Translations under genes and position numbers: made by a program
NCBI GenBank assembly: GCA_037976565.1
Contig: CP137675.1
Coordinates: 21,044,446-21,108,445, forward strand
DNA from: Mesocentrotus franciscanus
Taxonomy: Eukaryota > Echinodermata > Echinoidea > Camarodonta > Strongylocentrotidae
Direction of reading: 5' to 3'
DNA length: 64,000 bases
Part shown: one piece after another, positions 1-11,500 of the stretch
How the letters are laid out: each line of letters opens with the position of its first letter
Numbering within the stretch: position 1 is the stretch's first letter
The notes under the pieces: model-generated
Told to the model about the DNA's origin: nothing
Seen by the model: the letters and a program-made list of their open reading frames with translations, nothing else
The model's database searches: none

Positions 1-60
1 ACAACAGCAACAAAAAGATATGTATGCATGTGAGCTAACTCTAAATCTTGATCTGAACAG

Positions 61-3000
61 GGCAAGCAATCCAAACATAACTGACTTCATGCAACTGCAT
101 CAGTATGGGAAGAACTACAGTAAGCTAGAGCAGTATTATGAGCAAAGATTGCTTGATATCATGGCAGATCTACAGACTGGATACACTGTGTGGCAAGAGA
201 TCATAGATAATCAAGTCAAGGTTAGTTTTTTTTAACACTTCTTGAAGACTGTTCACTTGTGTTGCTTTCTTGTAGTTCAGAGTTCTTAATTATTCAAGGT
301 ATGTACAATTTTAACTATATGCATGTATGTACCCTGTATATTACACATACCGGTAGTGTGTTAGAACTGAACAGTTTATATGATCAACAAATTCACTTTA
401 TTCAACTTAATTCAGCCATTGATAAATCCATCTTGTTTTAATATTTGAAGAGAGTGAGTGCCATGGAATGTGTGAAAAAATTTGAAATTGTAAACCCACA
501 CACCCTCTCAAAATAGGCATATTACTCACCTTGAAATTCTTGTCTGGATATGTTTCAGGTACGCTCAGACACTGTAGTACATGTCTGGAAGGGCCCTTAC
601 CCTGCTGAGCTTGCTACCGTTACAGCAAAGGGGTACAAAACCATTCTCTCTACCCCTTGGTATCTTAACTACATAAGCTACGGTGATGATTGGAGAAAGT
701 ACTACGTTGTGGAGCCAACACTTTTCAATGGTGATGCATTTACTCACTGATTACTTCATCCCGCTTAAATCTCTTTTTTCTTCTTTCATATGGCTCTTTG
801 GTGGTAGATTAATGTAATAATGTATTGCTTGCACCCTTTAAGGTGAGACCTGATACTATTGTACATGTATGGAAAGGAGATTGGCAGAATACGGCTCATA
901 ATGTGACCCAGAAAGGTTATCGCACTCTCATCTCATCCCCATATTATCTCAATCGGGTTACTGATCCATATACTCATCAATGGCACAACCTATATCGGGT
1001 AGACCCAGCTAATTTCAATGGTAGGTGCTCGGTATCAAACTTTTTCAATTAGTTTAGCATTCCTGCATTGCCAAACCTCTTGTTGTACTATCAGACTTAT
1101 TGCAAATCTCATGCTTGGCATTCTAACAAGGTCATTTTTTATTTGAAGTTAGAATAAATGTACATATTATGAAAATAGAATTTTGGAGGGCATTTTATGT
1201 AGGAATCAGAACAAAGAAGAGGGAATAGGGGAAAGAAAAACTTGGAATAGTTAGAAGAGAAGGAAGGAGGGAGGGAGTAGAAGAAGAAAAAGAAGCAGAA
1301 AAAAAGTAACAGTAAAAGAAGGAGAAGAAGAGTAAGACGGTTGAGCTAAATAGATAAGGAAGTGGACAGATGGATAGAATGAGAGAAAGAAAGGAGCAAA
1401 CAATAAATGTATGATCATGCTTCAAACTGTAGTAAAGGGTTCTAAATGAAATGTGATCCTTGATCTCTTTCTCTGTATGTGATAGTGCATATCTCTGGAA
1501 GTTATTGGTGTTATGTCTCAAATTTTTGGTTTTGTAAATTTAACCATACTTCCCACTCCTCGACCTCTTGAATCTTTTGTATCAAACCACATTTGCCTTC
1601 ATCTCTTTCATTACAATATTTTATATTGATATATCATTTGACCACTTATTATGTTGATTGCTTCTACATAATATAGTTTGTGACATATAGACTTTCATCT
1701 TAATAATTGAATAATGTCATGCTCTATTAAACACTAACAGATTTCATACATTCAACATCACATTTTCTGTCAATTATATCGCATATTTACTTGTCAAACT
1801 TAATTACTTCTACTTTACCTTGCCACATACCTGTACATGTATGCCAATGTTTGTATTATTTTATAGTATTGTTGTATGTTGATGACCACCTACTAATTTC
1901 CCTCTATCTTTTCCTCACCTCTCTCTCTCTCTCTCTCTACCTTTCACTTTAATATATCACACTTTACGATTTTGAACCTTAACCTATACACCTAATATCG
2001 TACTACAAAATGTAATGGTAGACTCACATGTGCTCCTTAGTATTACACTCATGAATAATTTACTAATGAATATTGTTTACTTGTACATGTATTATAATGA
2101 TTCTCATGTAGATGCGTTTGTAAAAATATTGTTCAATTCAGCCCCTGGGCTGCGATTCATATATTTGAATAAATAAACCATTATTATTATTATTATCATC
2201 ATTATTATTATTATTATTATTATTATTCTGCTATTGTTTAAACCAACTTGAGCTCAGGGTGGACTACTTAATCCATGAGGTACATGTAGTCCCACATACA
2301 ATGTTCCATATCTGTGTTAGCACTCAATTTCTCCATCATTGGCAGCTAGTCCATCGTTAACGGGTATTCACAATGGCAAAAAATACACTAGGCTACGCCT
2401 CATGAATTTTATTGCACCGTAGTGAATACCCTCATGCGCTGCATCAACCATAACGCACTCACACCTGTGTATTATTTGTATATTAGTGTTTTCTTGCATG
2501 GCTCTACAGTCCGATTCTGCTGGCACTGCGGAAGCCACACACATTGCAACCATAAGGTTTGTCAATATATTTAGGACAGCAGATATCTGCAGCATGCTTG
2601 GCAGCTCTCTTGCTCTCAGCCACTTGATGGCACACTGTTTCTGCTAGGCTTATTGGCTGCTGGAGCAACATGTCACCCCCATTATCTGTGCAACTACATG
2701 CTGCTTTAATTCTCAAGTGAGTCAGGGGAGATCTTAGTTTCTCCAAATAGTACATTATTTAACAGTGAATACAAACATGTACAATGTACTTGTACAATGT
2801 ACTGGTGAAGTATTAAAGTTAATGTAATATTTTTGTCTATGTGTTTTGTTGTACTACTCTATGTAGGTACTGATGCTCAGAAGGAGTTGGTAATTGGAGG
2901 TGAGGTGTGCATGTGGGGAGAGTATGTAGACTCTAGCAACGTCATCCCGAGAACTTGGTGAGATCCTTTTGTGTGTGTGTTTCTATGAGGAAAAAAAAGG

Positions 3001-4304
3001 GTCGAGTCTCTCAAGGCACCTAAAAGGTATTATTATTACCTTGGCTTCACCCAAACTGCCCTAATAAAGGCACTCAAAGTGTTCAAGGACTACAGTTCCT
3101 AGTAGGTACCAGGTACCCATTTATTGTACTACACATTGGTGGAGAGTGGCTAATGTACATTTGGATTAATGTCTTGCCAAAGGATGATTTAATAGTGCCA
3201 TGACTGGACTCAAACCGTGAACCATGTGATCCATAGTCCAGTGATATATCCGGTAGAAGACGTACGACAGCTCTTGTAGCTCATTATCACTTTCATACTG
3301 TATAATTTTGTCATACTATCATTGGTATTACATTTGATTGCCATGTACATGTATGACTCAGGGTAATAAAAATGGGATATATTTTCAGTAAAAGATCATT
3401 GATCGTTGGTCAAGCCATTTACAGAAGTACCGTTTGAAACGTTTACTGAGATTAGTTTATAATGCATTATCAAATCAAATTATTTGCTTTTGTTTGAATC
3501 TGAATAGACAGTACATGTCAGTGAATAATGACGAGTGTGACAATTTATTTGATGTGGTATCTGTGTGTAATGTTTTTTTTATATTAAAGATGGATGTATT
3601 AAAACCCACTTGTTTTCTTTTGAAGGCCTCGAGCCAGTGCAGTAGGTGAGCGTCTGTGGAGCTCAGTGAATGTGACATCAGTGGACGATGCATCTCACAG
3701 ACTTGTAGAACAAAGATGTCGCATGGTCAAGTGAGCAAAGATTATTACAATGAGAATATATTCCTCATAAGAATTTCTCACGGTAAAGAAGTGGGCAAGC
3801 GGGGAGATACCAACCTCTTACAAAGAAAGAAAACCAGACGGGCGGGCGATCTTACAAAATTAGATTTTCCACACACACACACACACAAAAAATCAGATTT
3901 TCAAGAAAAGAATGTGACATTCATTATTATAGCATAATGAAAATAAGGGTCCAAAAGTGTTAATGTAAAAACCGAATCGATCTATCAAAAAGAAAAACAT
4001 CAAGTGTCTAAAAAGAATCAAGCAAGCAAAAGATGCTTATAATCATACACATTTACTCTCTTAAATCAATATATTTATTTATAAAATATCCTGATATTTT
4101 GACAATTTCAGTTTGGAAGATCTTTTGAAACTTTGGTAGATGCTCTGTACTAGACATCTTGTATATATCCATATGTTGTATATATGTTGTGTATGATATG
4201 TGGGATATTTTATTTTTATTCCTCCTCATTAATGTTTCAGACGTGGACTTCAAGCTGAGCCTGTTGTGGGACCAAACTACTGCCCCTACGAATATGAAGA
4301 ATGA
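61..4304 (+). CDS. HEXB: Beta-hexosaminidase (HEXA/HEXB family), 3' part, multi-exon
   Basis: Lysosomal family-20 glycosidase that removes terminal N-acetylhexosamine from glycans and gangliosides. The gene enters from the left edge. Exons that splice in frame with GT/AG sites: 61-220, then 559-730 or 843-1020 (alternatives), 2867-2957, 3626-3730, 4241-4304 (stop 4302-4304). Exon 61-220 carries the VWQE motif (active-site Trp) after a [13 protein letters not shown] helix. The alternative exons carry the pocket Tyr. Exon 2867-2957 carries CMWGEYVD (active-site Trp and Glu). Exon 3626-3730 carries [12 protein letters not shown], and the last exon ends NYCPYEYEE. The GGDE catalytic motif must lie upstream of the window. 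It runs tail-to-tail against GFM2, as HEXB does in human. Whether to call it HEXA or HEXB is ambiguous, because vertebrate paralogues arose by later duplication; I use HEXB for the synteny. Confidence 0.93.
559..730 (+). other. Hexosaminidase alternative exon a (pocket WYLNY)
   Basis: 172-nt exon entered in phase 0 and left in phase 1, between TTTCAG and a weak donor (GTGATG). It encodes [12 protein letters not shown] ... [11 protein letters not shown] ... VEPTLFNG, the segment that in human hexosaminidases holds the pocket Tyr and the two following specificity residues (Asn-Arg in alpha, Asp-Leu in beta; here Asn-Tyr). It is homologous along its whole length to the exon at 843-1020, 112 bp downstream. 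Joining both exons would break the frame, since each is 1 modulo 3, so a functional mRNA should use one only. Confidence 0.88.
843..1020 (+). other. Hexosaminidase alternative exon b (pocket YYLNR)
   Basis: 178-nt exon with the same phases (0 to 1) as exon a, acceptor CCCTTTAAG and strong donor GTAGGT. It encodes [12 protein letters not shown] ... [11 protein letters not shown] ... VDPANFNG. The Asn-Arg after the pocket Tyr-Leu matches the human alpha-subunit pair that accommodates negatively charged substrates. The preceding Trp of exon a is Tyr here, and the loop after it differs strongly. It is a tandem exon duplicate of 559-730 with intact frame and splice sites, so probably functional. 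Confidence 0.87.
1021..2866 (+). other. Hexosaminidase intron with low-complexity DNA
   Basis: No gene seen. It contains a purine-rich GAAG stretch near 1200-1340, a (TC)n run at 1918-1938, a LINE-like 3' tail ending in (TTA)n at 2120-2227, and a small inverted repeat (GGGTATTCAC ... GTGAATACCC-like) near 2360-2430. A minus-strand open frame at 2504-2755 is cysteine-rich but matches nothing I recognise. Confidence 0.5.
2120..2227 (+). repeat. LINE/SINE 3' tail with (TTA)n microsatellite
   Basis: The sequence CAGCCCCTGGGCTGCGATTC, then TGAATAAATAAACC, then (ATT)n resembles the 3' end of a CR1/L2-type retroposon, which typically ends in a short microsatellite instead of poly(A). A related tail (CAGCCCCTGGCGGCTTTGAA) lies on the minus strand near 12310-12375 and ends in (AATTG)n. 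Confidence 0.5.
2985..3290 (-). mobile_element. tRNA-derived SINE, copy A
   Basis: Read on minus, it carries CACATGGTTCACGGTTTGAG (B-box-like) near the 5' side, then CCTTTGGCAAGACATTAATCC and CACTCTCCACCA, an AATAATAATA stretch, and an A/T-rich end near 2990. The same block order occurs at 32160-32462 (minus) and 35040-35381 (plus). It lies in a hexosaminidase intron directly after exon 2867-2957. Confidence 0.7.
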
Positions 4305-4441
4305 ATATACGCTACAGTAATCCTTGGGACCAAACTACTATCCCTACGAATATAAAGAGTAAATATACGCTACAGTAATCCCTGGGACCAAATTACTGCC
4401 CCTATGAATATGAAGAATAATATACGCTATAGTAATCCTTT
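4268..4441 (+). repeat. 58-bp tandem repeat starting inside the last hexosaminidase codons
   Basis: Three copies start at 4268, 4326 and 4384 with the word GGGACCAAA. The first copy contains the final codons of the enzyme ([11 protein letters not shown] and stop). Copies 2 and 3 repeat that coding end in the 3' UTR with a few substitutions. 58 is not a multiple of 3, so the later copies are out of frame and were never an extended C-terminus. Confidence 0.9.
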
Positions 4442-5170
4442 TTAATTTTGTTTTATTATTCATTCATTCACTCAGGTTTTATTAACAAATTATTATGAGT
4501 AAGAATTAAACATTAAATTAATGATAACAATGTGCTATCAAATGGATTTAACAAAAATATGCATTGGATCGATTAATAGTAAAACTTGGTATTGCACATT
4601 TTACCAAAGCAAATTAGAAATAGGCTAAACAAAACTTGTTATTGCAATATCGATTTAAAGTACAGGTGTTTTGAGAATTAAAGCAGAAGACATTGTAAAA
4701 CGTATACATTGGATCAGTGGGTAATGATAATTAGATCTGTACAGTTTAAACACATTAAATGTTGCAGGTATAGAGAAATGATCATATCATTAGCAAATTA
4801 GCAAACAGTGAGAGAGTGGGGGATTAGAGGGAAAGATTTTTTTTTCTTTCAATGTAGCATTACAAAAAGTGTGAAAGGTTGGAGGCTGATTTACATATTT
4901 CATGATTGATTTCATTCTGTATCTTTTTTTCTTTTTTTTAGTTGTCAGTTAATGTATTGAAATATGTCAATTTGTTATTAGTATTTTTTGTTTAAACTTG
5001 CTCCAATTATTGAATGTTATTATGTATCAATGTATTAATTGACTAAAGCATCGGTGCTTAAAATTCAATTACTTATTTTTGTTTTTGTATACCGAGGGTA
5101 ATCATTTTTATTATTAAAGTTCAACTGGAATATATTTTATGTTAATGGAATCAAATAAAGATCACTTGAA
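4442..5170 (+). other. Hexosaminidase 3' UTR, AT-rich, with poly(A) signal
   Basis: AT-rich sequence without coding signal follows the stop codon. AATAAA at 5154-5159 is followed by GATCACTTG and an A-rich stretch, a plausible cleavage region for the hexosaminidase transcript. The transcript end itself is inferred. Confidence 0.45.
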
Positions 5171-6780
5171 AACAAGAAAAAAAAGTAGTTGGTGGATTGT
5201 ATGACATAGGACATATGCATGTTCATGTAAACAAGTTTTTGTTTGTGATTTTACACTTCAAATGGATTGTTAATTATGAAACAGAACAAATATAGACTTT
5301 TACTTGGAAATGTAATGCTTATTTTGAGAGTTGTGGTTTGGCATTTTAGCTAAATATCTAGCATTCATGTACTAGTACGTCATCGTCTCTTTTGAAACCT
5401 TTCACTCAGGATAATCATATCCGCTTTCTAGGCCTTGATATGATCATGATTGCAATATATCTACATTGATCTTAGCCAAGTCATTGTGAAATGACAGCTA
5501 AAAGCTGGTTACCGGTATTTTACTTTGAACTGTATTGTCTTTGTTTGATATTGTAGTTTAAAATTTCTGCCTTTTTGTTTTCTTTCTCATCTGTAAGTTT
5601 GTTTTGTTGTAAAATATTGTCCAAGGATGTCTTTTAATATATTGTATGTATGGTGGAAATCCAATTTCCCCTTTGCATGTAAATGTAGATCACATAAATG
5701 AATAATAATAATAATAATACATAAGATTTGTAAGGCGCCAAATCCACTTGACAATTAAATGCTCAAGGCGCAGCTTGTGCAAAAGATTATACATGTCATG
5801 TATGGCTTACATTTGTTTATGTTGTACTTAGTAGTTTGAATAGAAGACACCTTTTCTTTTGGGTGCCAGGTAAACCTATCACCAAACCATCTTGTGCTAC
5901 CACACATGTAGGACATGTAGGATTGTCTATGTACTTTCACTGCTGCCTTACAACCAGACATGGGCTGGATTTTTAAAATAAATTATAATCAGAGTAGGTA
6001 AAGAATTCAAATTTCTCTATTTTTTGCATTGTATTTGAAGGCTTTATGTCATTAAAAAAAGGCCAAATCGGCTAACAATTTAAAATAGTGGCCAGTTGTG
6101 CAACGGGAGTGACGATGTCACAATTTGCACCCGATCAGTCCTTTTTTCTCAATACCCTGCCATTTTGATATTACAATTCATATCATAATTGAAGACTTCA
6201 ATCAGGGAGGTTTCACTTCTTTTAAAATCCAGTCTTAGTGAGGTTGTAAGTTTTGCAGTGGTGATTAGACATTGAAAATGTCATCTGTGATTCAAATGAG
6301 ATTCACAATACATATACATGTATATGAAAATGATGTATTTTTTATACTAGTAGTTGGGACAATAAAGGTTTGTTACGATTCATCTTTGTTTGTACTTATC
6401 TCTCTATTATTTCTTGTTTGTGATCGAGTCAAAATGACACAGAGTGGAACCTCACCACAACAAACTCCTTAAGACTGTAAAACATGTGTTCATCATTACC
6501 TGTACATATTGAAACCTTTTTACATGTACATGTCATACATGTATACCTGGGCAAAAAACAAAAGAAAAAAGGAGAAAACAACACCCCCCCCCCCAAAAAA
6601 GCATATTATTGTGAGAGTTTTCTTCTGCTTGAGAACAGGCCTGAAATCACAAGAAGGCTTTAAGCCTGTATTTTTGCACCTGGGTGCTGCAGCAGCCCGA
6701 GGTGCTACGCTGCATTGCTAGGGGTGCCACGATAGAAATTTAGTTATACACTATTAAAAAAAACTTGATGGAACTTCAAC
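5171..6780. other. Hexosaminidase-GFM2 intergenic region
   Basis: No gene seen. An (AAT)n tail with a GGCGCC-containing SINE-like fragment lies near 5700-5780. The rest is AT-rich with scattered TGTACATG words and a C8 run near 6584. Confidence 0.4.
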
Positions 6781-6784
6781 TGCG

Positions 6785-7699
6785 CGCAGTCGATGATGCC
6801 TCCGCCATAGAGCAATTTTACAAACCAAAATGGAAGCAATTTTTAAAATTCAAGTTTGATTGTAATCCATCTGTTGGTTCTAATGATAACGCGATCACGA
6901 GCTATTTTAGGATACATAATGAGCCCTGTGACCTTTGACCTCGTGACCCCAAATCTAATCAGTTCATTGGCTCTGCAAGATACATACATGACCCAAGTTT
7001 GGCGGTAATCCATCAATCGGTTCTTGAGATAATGTGATCACAAGCTATTTTGCATACATAACGAGCCCTGTGACCTCGTGACCCCAAAGTCTAACCAGTT
7101 GATTAGCTCTGCAAGATACATACATAACCCAAGTTTGGCGGTAATCCATCAATCGGTTCTTGAGATTACACGATCACGAGCTATTTTTGCATACATAACG
7201 AGCCCTGTGACCTTTGACCTTTGACCTCGTGACCCCAAAATCTAATCAGTTCATTAGCTCTGCAAGATACATACATGACCCAAGTTTGGCGGTAATCCAT
7301 CAATCGGTTCTTGAGATAACGCGATCACAAGCTATTTTTGCATACACAATGAGCCCTGTGACTTTGACCTTTGACCTCGTGACCCCAAAATCTAATCAGT
7401 TCATTAGCTCTGCAAGATACATACATGACCCAAGTTTGGCGGTAATCCATCAATCGGTTCTTGAGATAACGCGATCACGAGCTATTTTTGCATACATAAT
7501 GAGCCTTGGACCTCGTGACCCCAAAATCTACTCACTTCATTAGCTCTGCAAGATACATACATGACCTGAGTTTGGCGGTAATCCATCGATTGGTTCTTGA
7601 GATAACGCGATCACGAGAACGGGACGTACGTACGTACGTATGGACGGACGGACAACCAGAAAACATAATGCCTCCGGCTACGTTGTAGCGGAGGCATAA
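6785..7699. repeat. Tandem-repeat element bounded by inverted ATGCCTCCGCC ends
   Basis: Five to six copies of a 136-151-bp unit contain GCGATCACGAGC, TGACCTTTGACCTCGTGACC, CTGCAAGATACATACATGAC and CGGTAATCCATCAATCGG, with unit starts near 6891, 7033, 7169, 7320, 7469 and 7606. The array is flanked by GATGCCTCCGCC at about 6794 and GCGGAGGCATAA at about 7690, a short inverted terminal pair, with (ACGT)n and (GGAC)n at its right end. Open frames in it come from repeat periodicity, not a gene. Confidence 0.8.
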
Positions 7700-8268
7700 A
7701 AAAATTTTGGGATAATGTCAATTTCATGAAAATGAATTGGTTGTCTGTACATGCACGCATACATGTAGGCGTATGAGGATTTTTAAAGTTGCAACATTTG
7801 AGCAACCATCGGGCAGCCAGATTCCTGAATATCTTCATATCTTTGCTGCTACACAAATCAAGAAGAATAAAGTGCACACATTTTCACAAAAAAATAGTTA
7901 TTTTATTGCATCACACTAATCAGTTCTGAAGACCTTTTATCAGGTGGAGTGTCATTCTGTATTGAAACTCAACGTCTGTAAATCACTCTTCTCTTTTCAA
8001 TCATTAATGAATAATGTTGAAACGACGAAGATGTAACTCTAACAAATACATGTACATGTAATTCTCTGATGCTATCTTTAGTTGCAATTCTCGTTATTGC
8101 CAATATGCCCACAATGCCCAAATGCAGCCTCTTGGATGTAATTTCGAGCCACTTTCGGGACTAACATACTTCCAGTGTACGGCTGCGCAAGCGCAGTACA
8201 TGTATTGTGCTTGTGCAATGTCCATGTCCGAAAGCCATTTCTAGGATCCTCAATTTTGTTTTTAACAG

Positions 8269-8563
8269 TCCTGAGAATCAGTTGATAGGTGGACCATCAT
8301 AACAGTCTGTCAATCAGTTGATAATTGGATCATCAGAACAGTCCTAAGAATCAGTTGATAGATGGATAATCATAACAGTCCTGAGAATCAGTTGATAGAT
8401 GGATCATCAGAACAGTCCTGAGAATCAGTTGATAGAGGGATCATCAGAACAGTCCTGAGAATCAGTTGATAAAGGGATCATCATAATGGTCCTCTGAATC
8501 ACATTATAGGTAAACCATCATAACAGTCCTGTGAAGCGGTTGAAAGGTGGACCATCATGAGAT
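8269..8563. repeat. 37-bp minisatellite overlapping the GFM2 stop codon
   Basis: Eight units of 37 bp (TCCTGAGAATCAGTTGATAG and onward) start at 8269, about 8305, 8342, 8379, 8416, 8453, 8490 and 8527. The unit nearest the gene (8527-8563) is the most diverged and contains the stop codon (8555-8557) and last two codons of GFM2. The array therefore forms the start of the GFM2 3' UTR. Confidence 0.92.
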
Positions 8564-11500
8564 ACCTGTGAGTTTCCTGATGACCGAGTCCTGTTCACCA
8601 AATGACATCTGTTGATAGTTGGAGAACTCTAAAGAACATGAAGCTGTGCCAGAAGTAAGAGATCGCAGTGCTGTGGAATAGCCCTAATGAAATAAGATAA
8701 AAAAAACAAATGTCACCTCCATTGTTCTCTCCACAAGGTTGTCTAGAGCAGGTGGAAGTTTTGAGCATGTCCATGTATCTTCATCACCACTTATTGGACA
8801 CAAACTTTGCATGCATGATGATTATATGAATGCTGTGTTTGCAGTGTTTGAAAAGGTCACATAATAAAGCCAAATTGATATCCTTCACCTTTGAGTCATA
8901 AAAATATATTGGTCTAATCATTTGCTGACAAAACAAAATGCTACAATATTCAATATAAATCTCACAGGTGTCCTTACAAATATTTACCTTCAGCATATCA
9001 ACAAGAATAAGACTCAGAATAAATCACATGTAAAATAATTCGCTAAATAAATAGCTTACCATCATTTCAGCAAGAGGTGTTGCTGCTGTAATAACCTTGG
9101 TTCTCATCCTATTTTCAACTGCTAAAACTTGACCTCTCCTTCTTGCTACATCACCTAACACAACCTGCAGTCTCTCTTCACTGGTAGTGATCTGAAATAT
9201 TCATCAAGACATATTTTTATAGTATGTATTGTCTATAGTTACTATTGTCCATGTTGATTTATAAAATCAACATAGACAATAATATCATTGGATCAAAATA
9301 AAAAAGTAAGATGAAACACAATTTTTCCATGACATTAGTAAAAGATAAAAAGTCAACTGAAAAATGATGAAATGTTGTGACCTAGAAGTAACATTGACTT
9401 GACTCGGGTAGGGCGTAACAGATAACCATACAGTTTGACTGATATCATATACATGTACATGTATAAGGCAAATAATAAATACGGAGGAAGGAACCTTGTT
9501 ATAGCAAACTCCATGGAAACATTGAAAACAACCTCTTCATATAAAATCTTGTTCGATCAGTGCTATAAAATAACTAGAAATATCGCAATCTCCATTGCCG
9601 CGCAATGCGAATGTATCCCCCGGCAGTTGCAGCGATTTTTGTGTCATCCGTATGTTAGAAGGAGGGACAAAGATCCACTCTCCCTGAAACAAAAGGATGA
9701 CGTAGAGATCGCCACCAGTGGCTCAGACTATTGTCAAGACTAGGAGCAGCATCACTAAAATAATGCATCTCTATAGAAAATTTGAAAGAAATATGTCAAG
9801 AAATGTGACCTGCAGAGCGACACAAGATCTCCCCTAAAATACTACCTTTGACCCTATAAAATATGGAACACTGGGGGCAGCATCACCAAATCTGTACAGG
9901 CCTAGAGTATTAAAACTATGATGGACCTCCATACAAAATTTGAAAGAAATCCGTCAAGAAATGTGGCAGTTAGAGCGCATAAAAGACATATGACATTTGA
10001 TTTGACCCTATGAAGGACTGAACAATGAGGGCAGCATTGCCCAAAAGTGTAGATGAGTAGATTGTACCAAGATACATCTCCACACAAAATTTGAAAGAAA
10101 CCCATCATGAAATATGACCTGCAGAGCGCACACTATAGACACCCACCAAAATATGACCTTTGACCCTATAACAGATGAACACAGGTAGCAGCTAGCATCA
10201 CCAAACACTAAAGATGTGTAGATTTGACCAAGATACACCTCCATACAAAATTTGAAAGAAATCCGTCAAGAAATGTGGCAGTAAGAGCGCACAAAAGTGA
10301 CAAATGACCTTTGACCCTATAAAGGATGGAACAATGAGGGCAGCATCACCAAAATGTAAAGATATGTAGATTGTACCAAGATACATCTCTATACAAATTT
10401 GAAAGATCCATCGATAAATGTGGTCTGCAGAGTGCACTCACGCCATCCTGCAAAGTATGACGTTTGACCCTATAAAACATGGGACACTGGTGGTAGCATC
10501 ACCAAAAACTATAGGTGCATAGATTTTACCAACATACACTTCCATACACAATTTGAAAGAAATCTGTCAAGAAATGTTGCAGTTAGACCGCACACTAGAG
10601 TGCACACAAGACATCTATCAAAATATGACCTTTGACCCTATAAAAGACGGAACACTGAAGGCAGCATCACCAAAATCTATAGGCTTGTAGAATATACCAA
10701 GATACACCTTCGTTCAAAATTTGAACAAAATCCCTTGAGAAATGTGGCCTATATATAGAGCGCACACAAACCATCCACAAAAATATTGCCTTTTACCCTA
10801 TAGAAGACGGAACACTGGGGGCAGCATCACCAAAAATTTTATGTGTGTAGATTATACCAAGATACACCTCCATACAAGATTTGAAAGAAATCCGTCAAGG
10901 AATCTGGCAGTTAGAGCGCACACAAGAATATGACGCGCCGGCGTAACGCTGCTAAATCCAAAGAACACTCCGGCATACTGCCAGGGAATACAATTATTTA
11001 AAAAATAGAATACAAAGAAGTAAGACCGGCTAATTCACCAAGTTAATGAGAGAATGTTAAACAGTGTTCTTTGTATTAAAAGTTTCCAATGTATTTAAAT
11101 TTGATATTGAAATAAAAGAGAAAAAAATAGTGGTTGTTTTGAAGACAAGAGGCAACGGGTAAATGTGGCACATATCAACTGTAATTTGAAAGAGTTCATT
11201 GGTACCAATATATCATTGATAGTAACCAGACAGATTTCATCATTGTTAATATATTATCATATACCATCATCAACTCATCCAACAATGAGTTGCCATATTG
11301 TGTGTTGAGAGCCAGAAGGGCATTAACCTTGTGTAAAAAGTAGTTAATACCCTTTTGGCTATCAGCAGATGATATAATTAATTTGTCCTAGATCAGGTTA
11401 AAGGGGAAGTCCATTCTGATAGGAAGTTGATTTTAATAAGAGCAGAGAAATGAGTGAAACACATTAGAGAAACTTTGAGCAACATCCGATTAAAAATAAA

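Noticed and set aside
1195..1521. 108-codon minus-strand open frame
   Set aside because: Low-complexity Phe/Ser-rich translation of a GAAG-rich tract inside a hexosaminidase intron.
2504..2755. Cys-rich minus-strand frame ([20 protein letters not shown]...)
   Set aside because: Composition looks protein-like, but there are no splice context, start context or recognisable domain; left unassigned.
7214..7688. Open frames in the 6785-7699 array
   Set aside because: The peptide repeats with the DNA repeat period; it is an artefact of the tandem array.
9902..10437. Minus-strand open frames with repeated [15 protein letters not shown] peptides
   Set aside because: Translation of the 155-bp tandem array.
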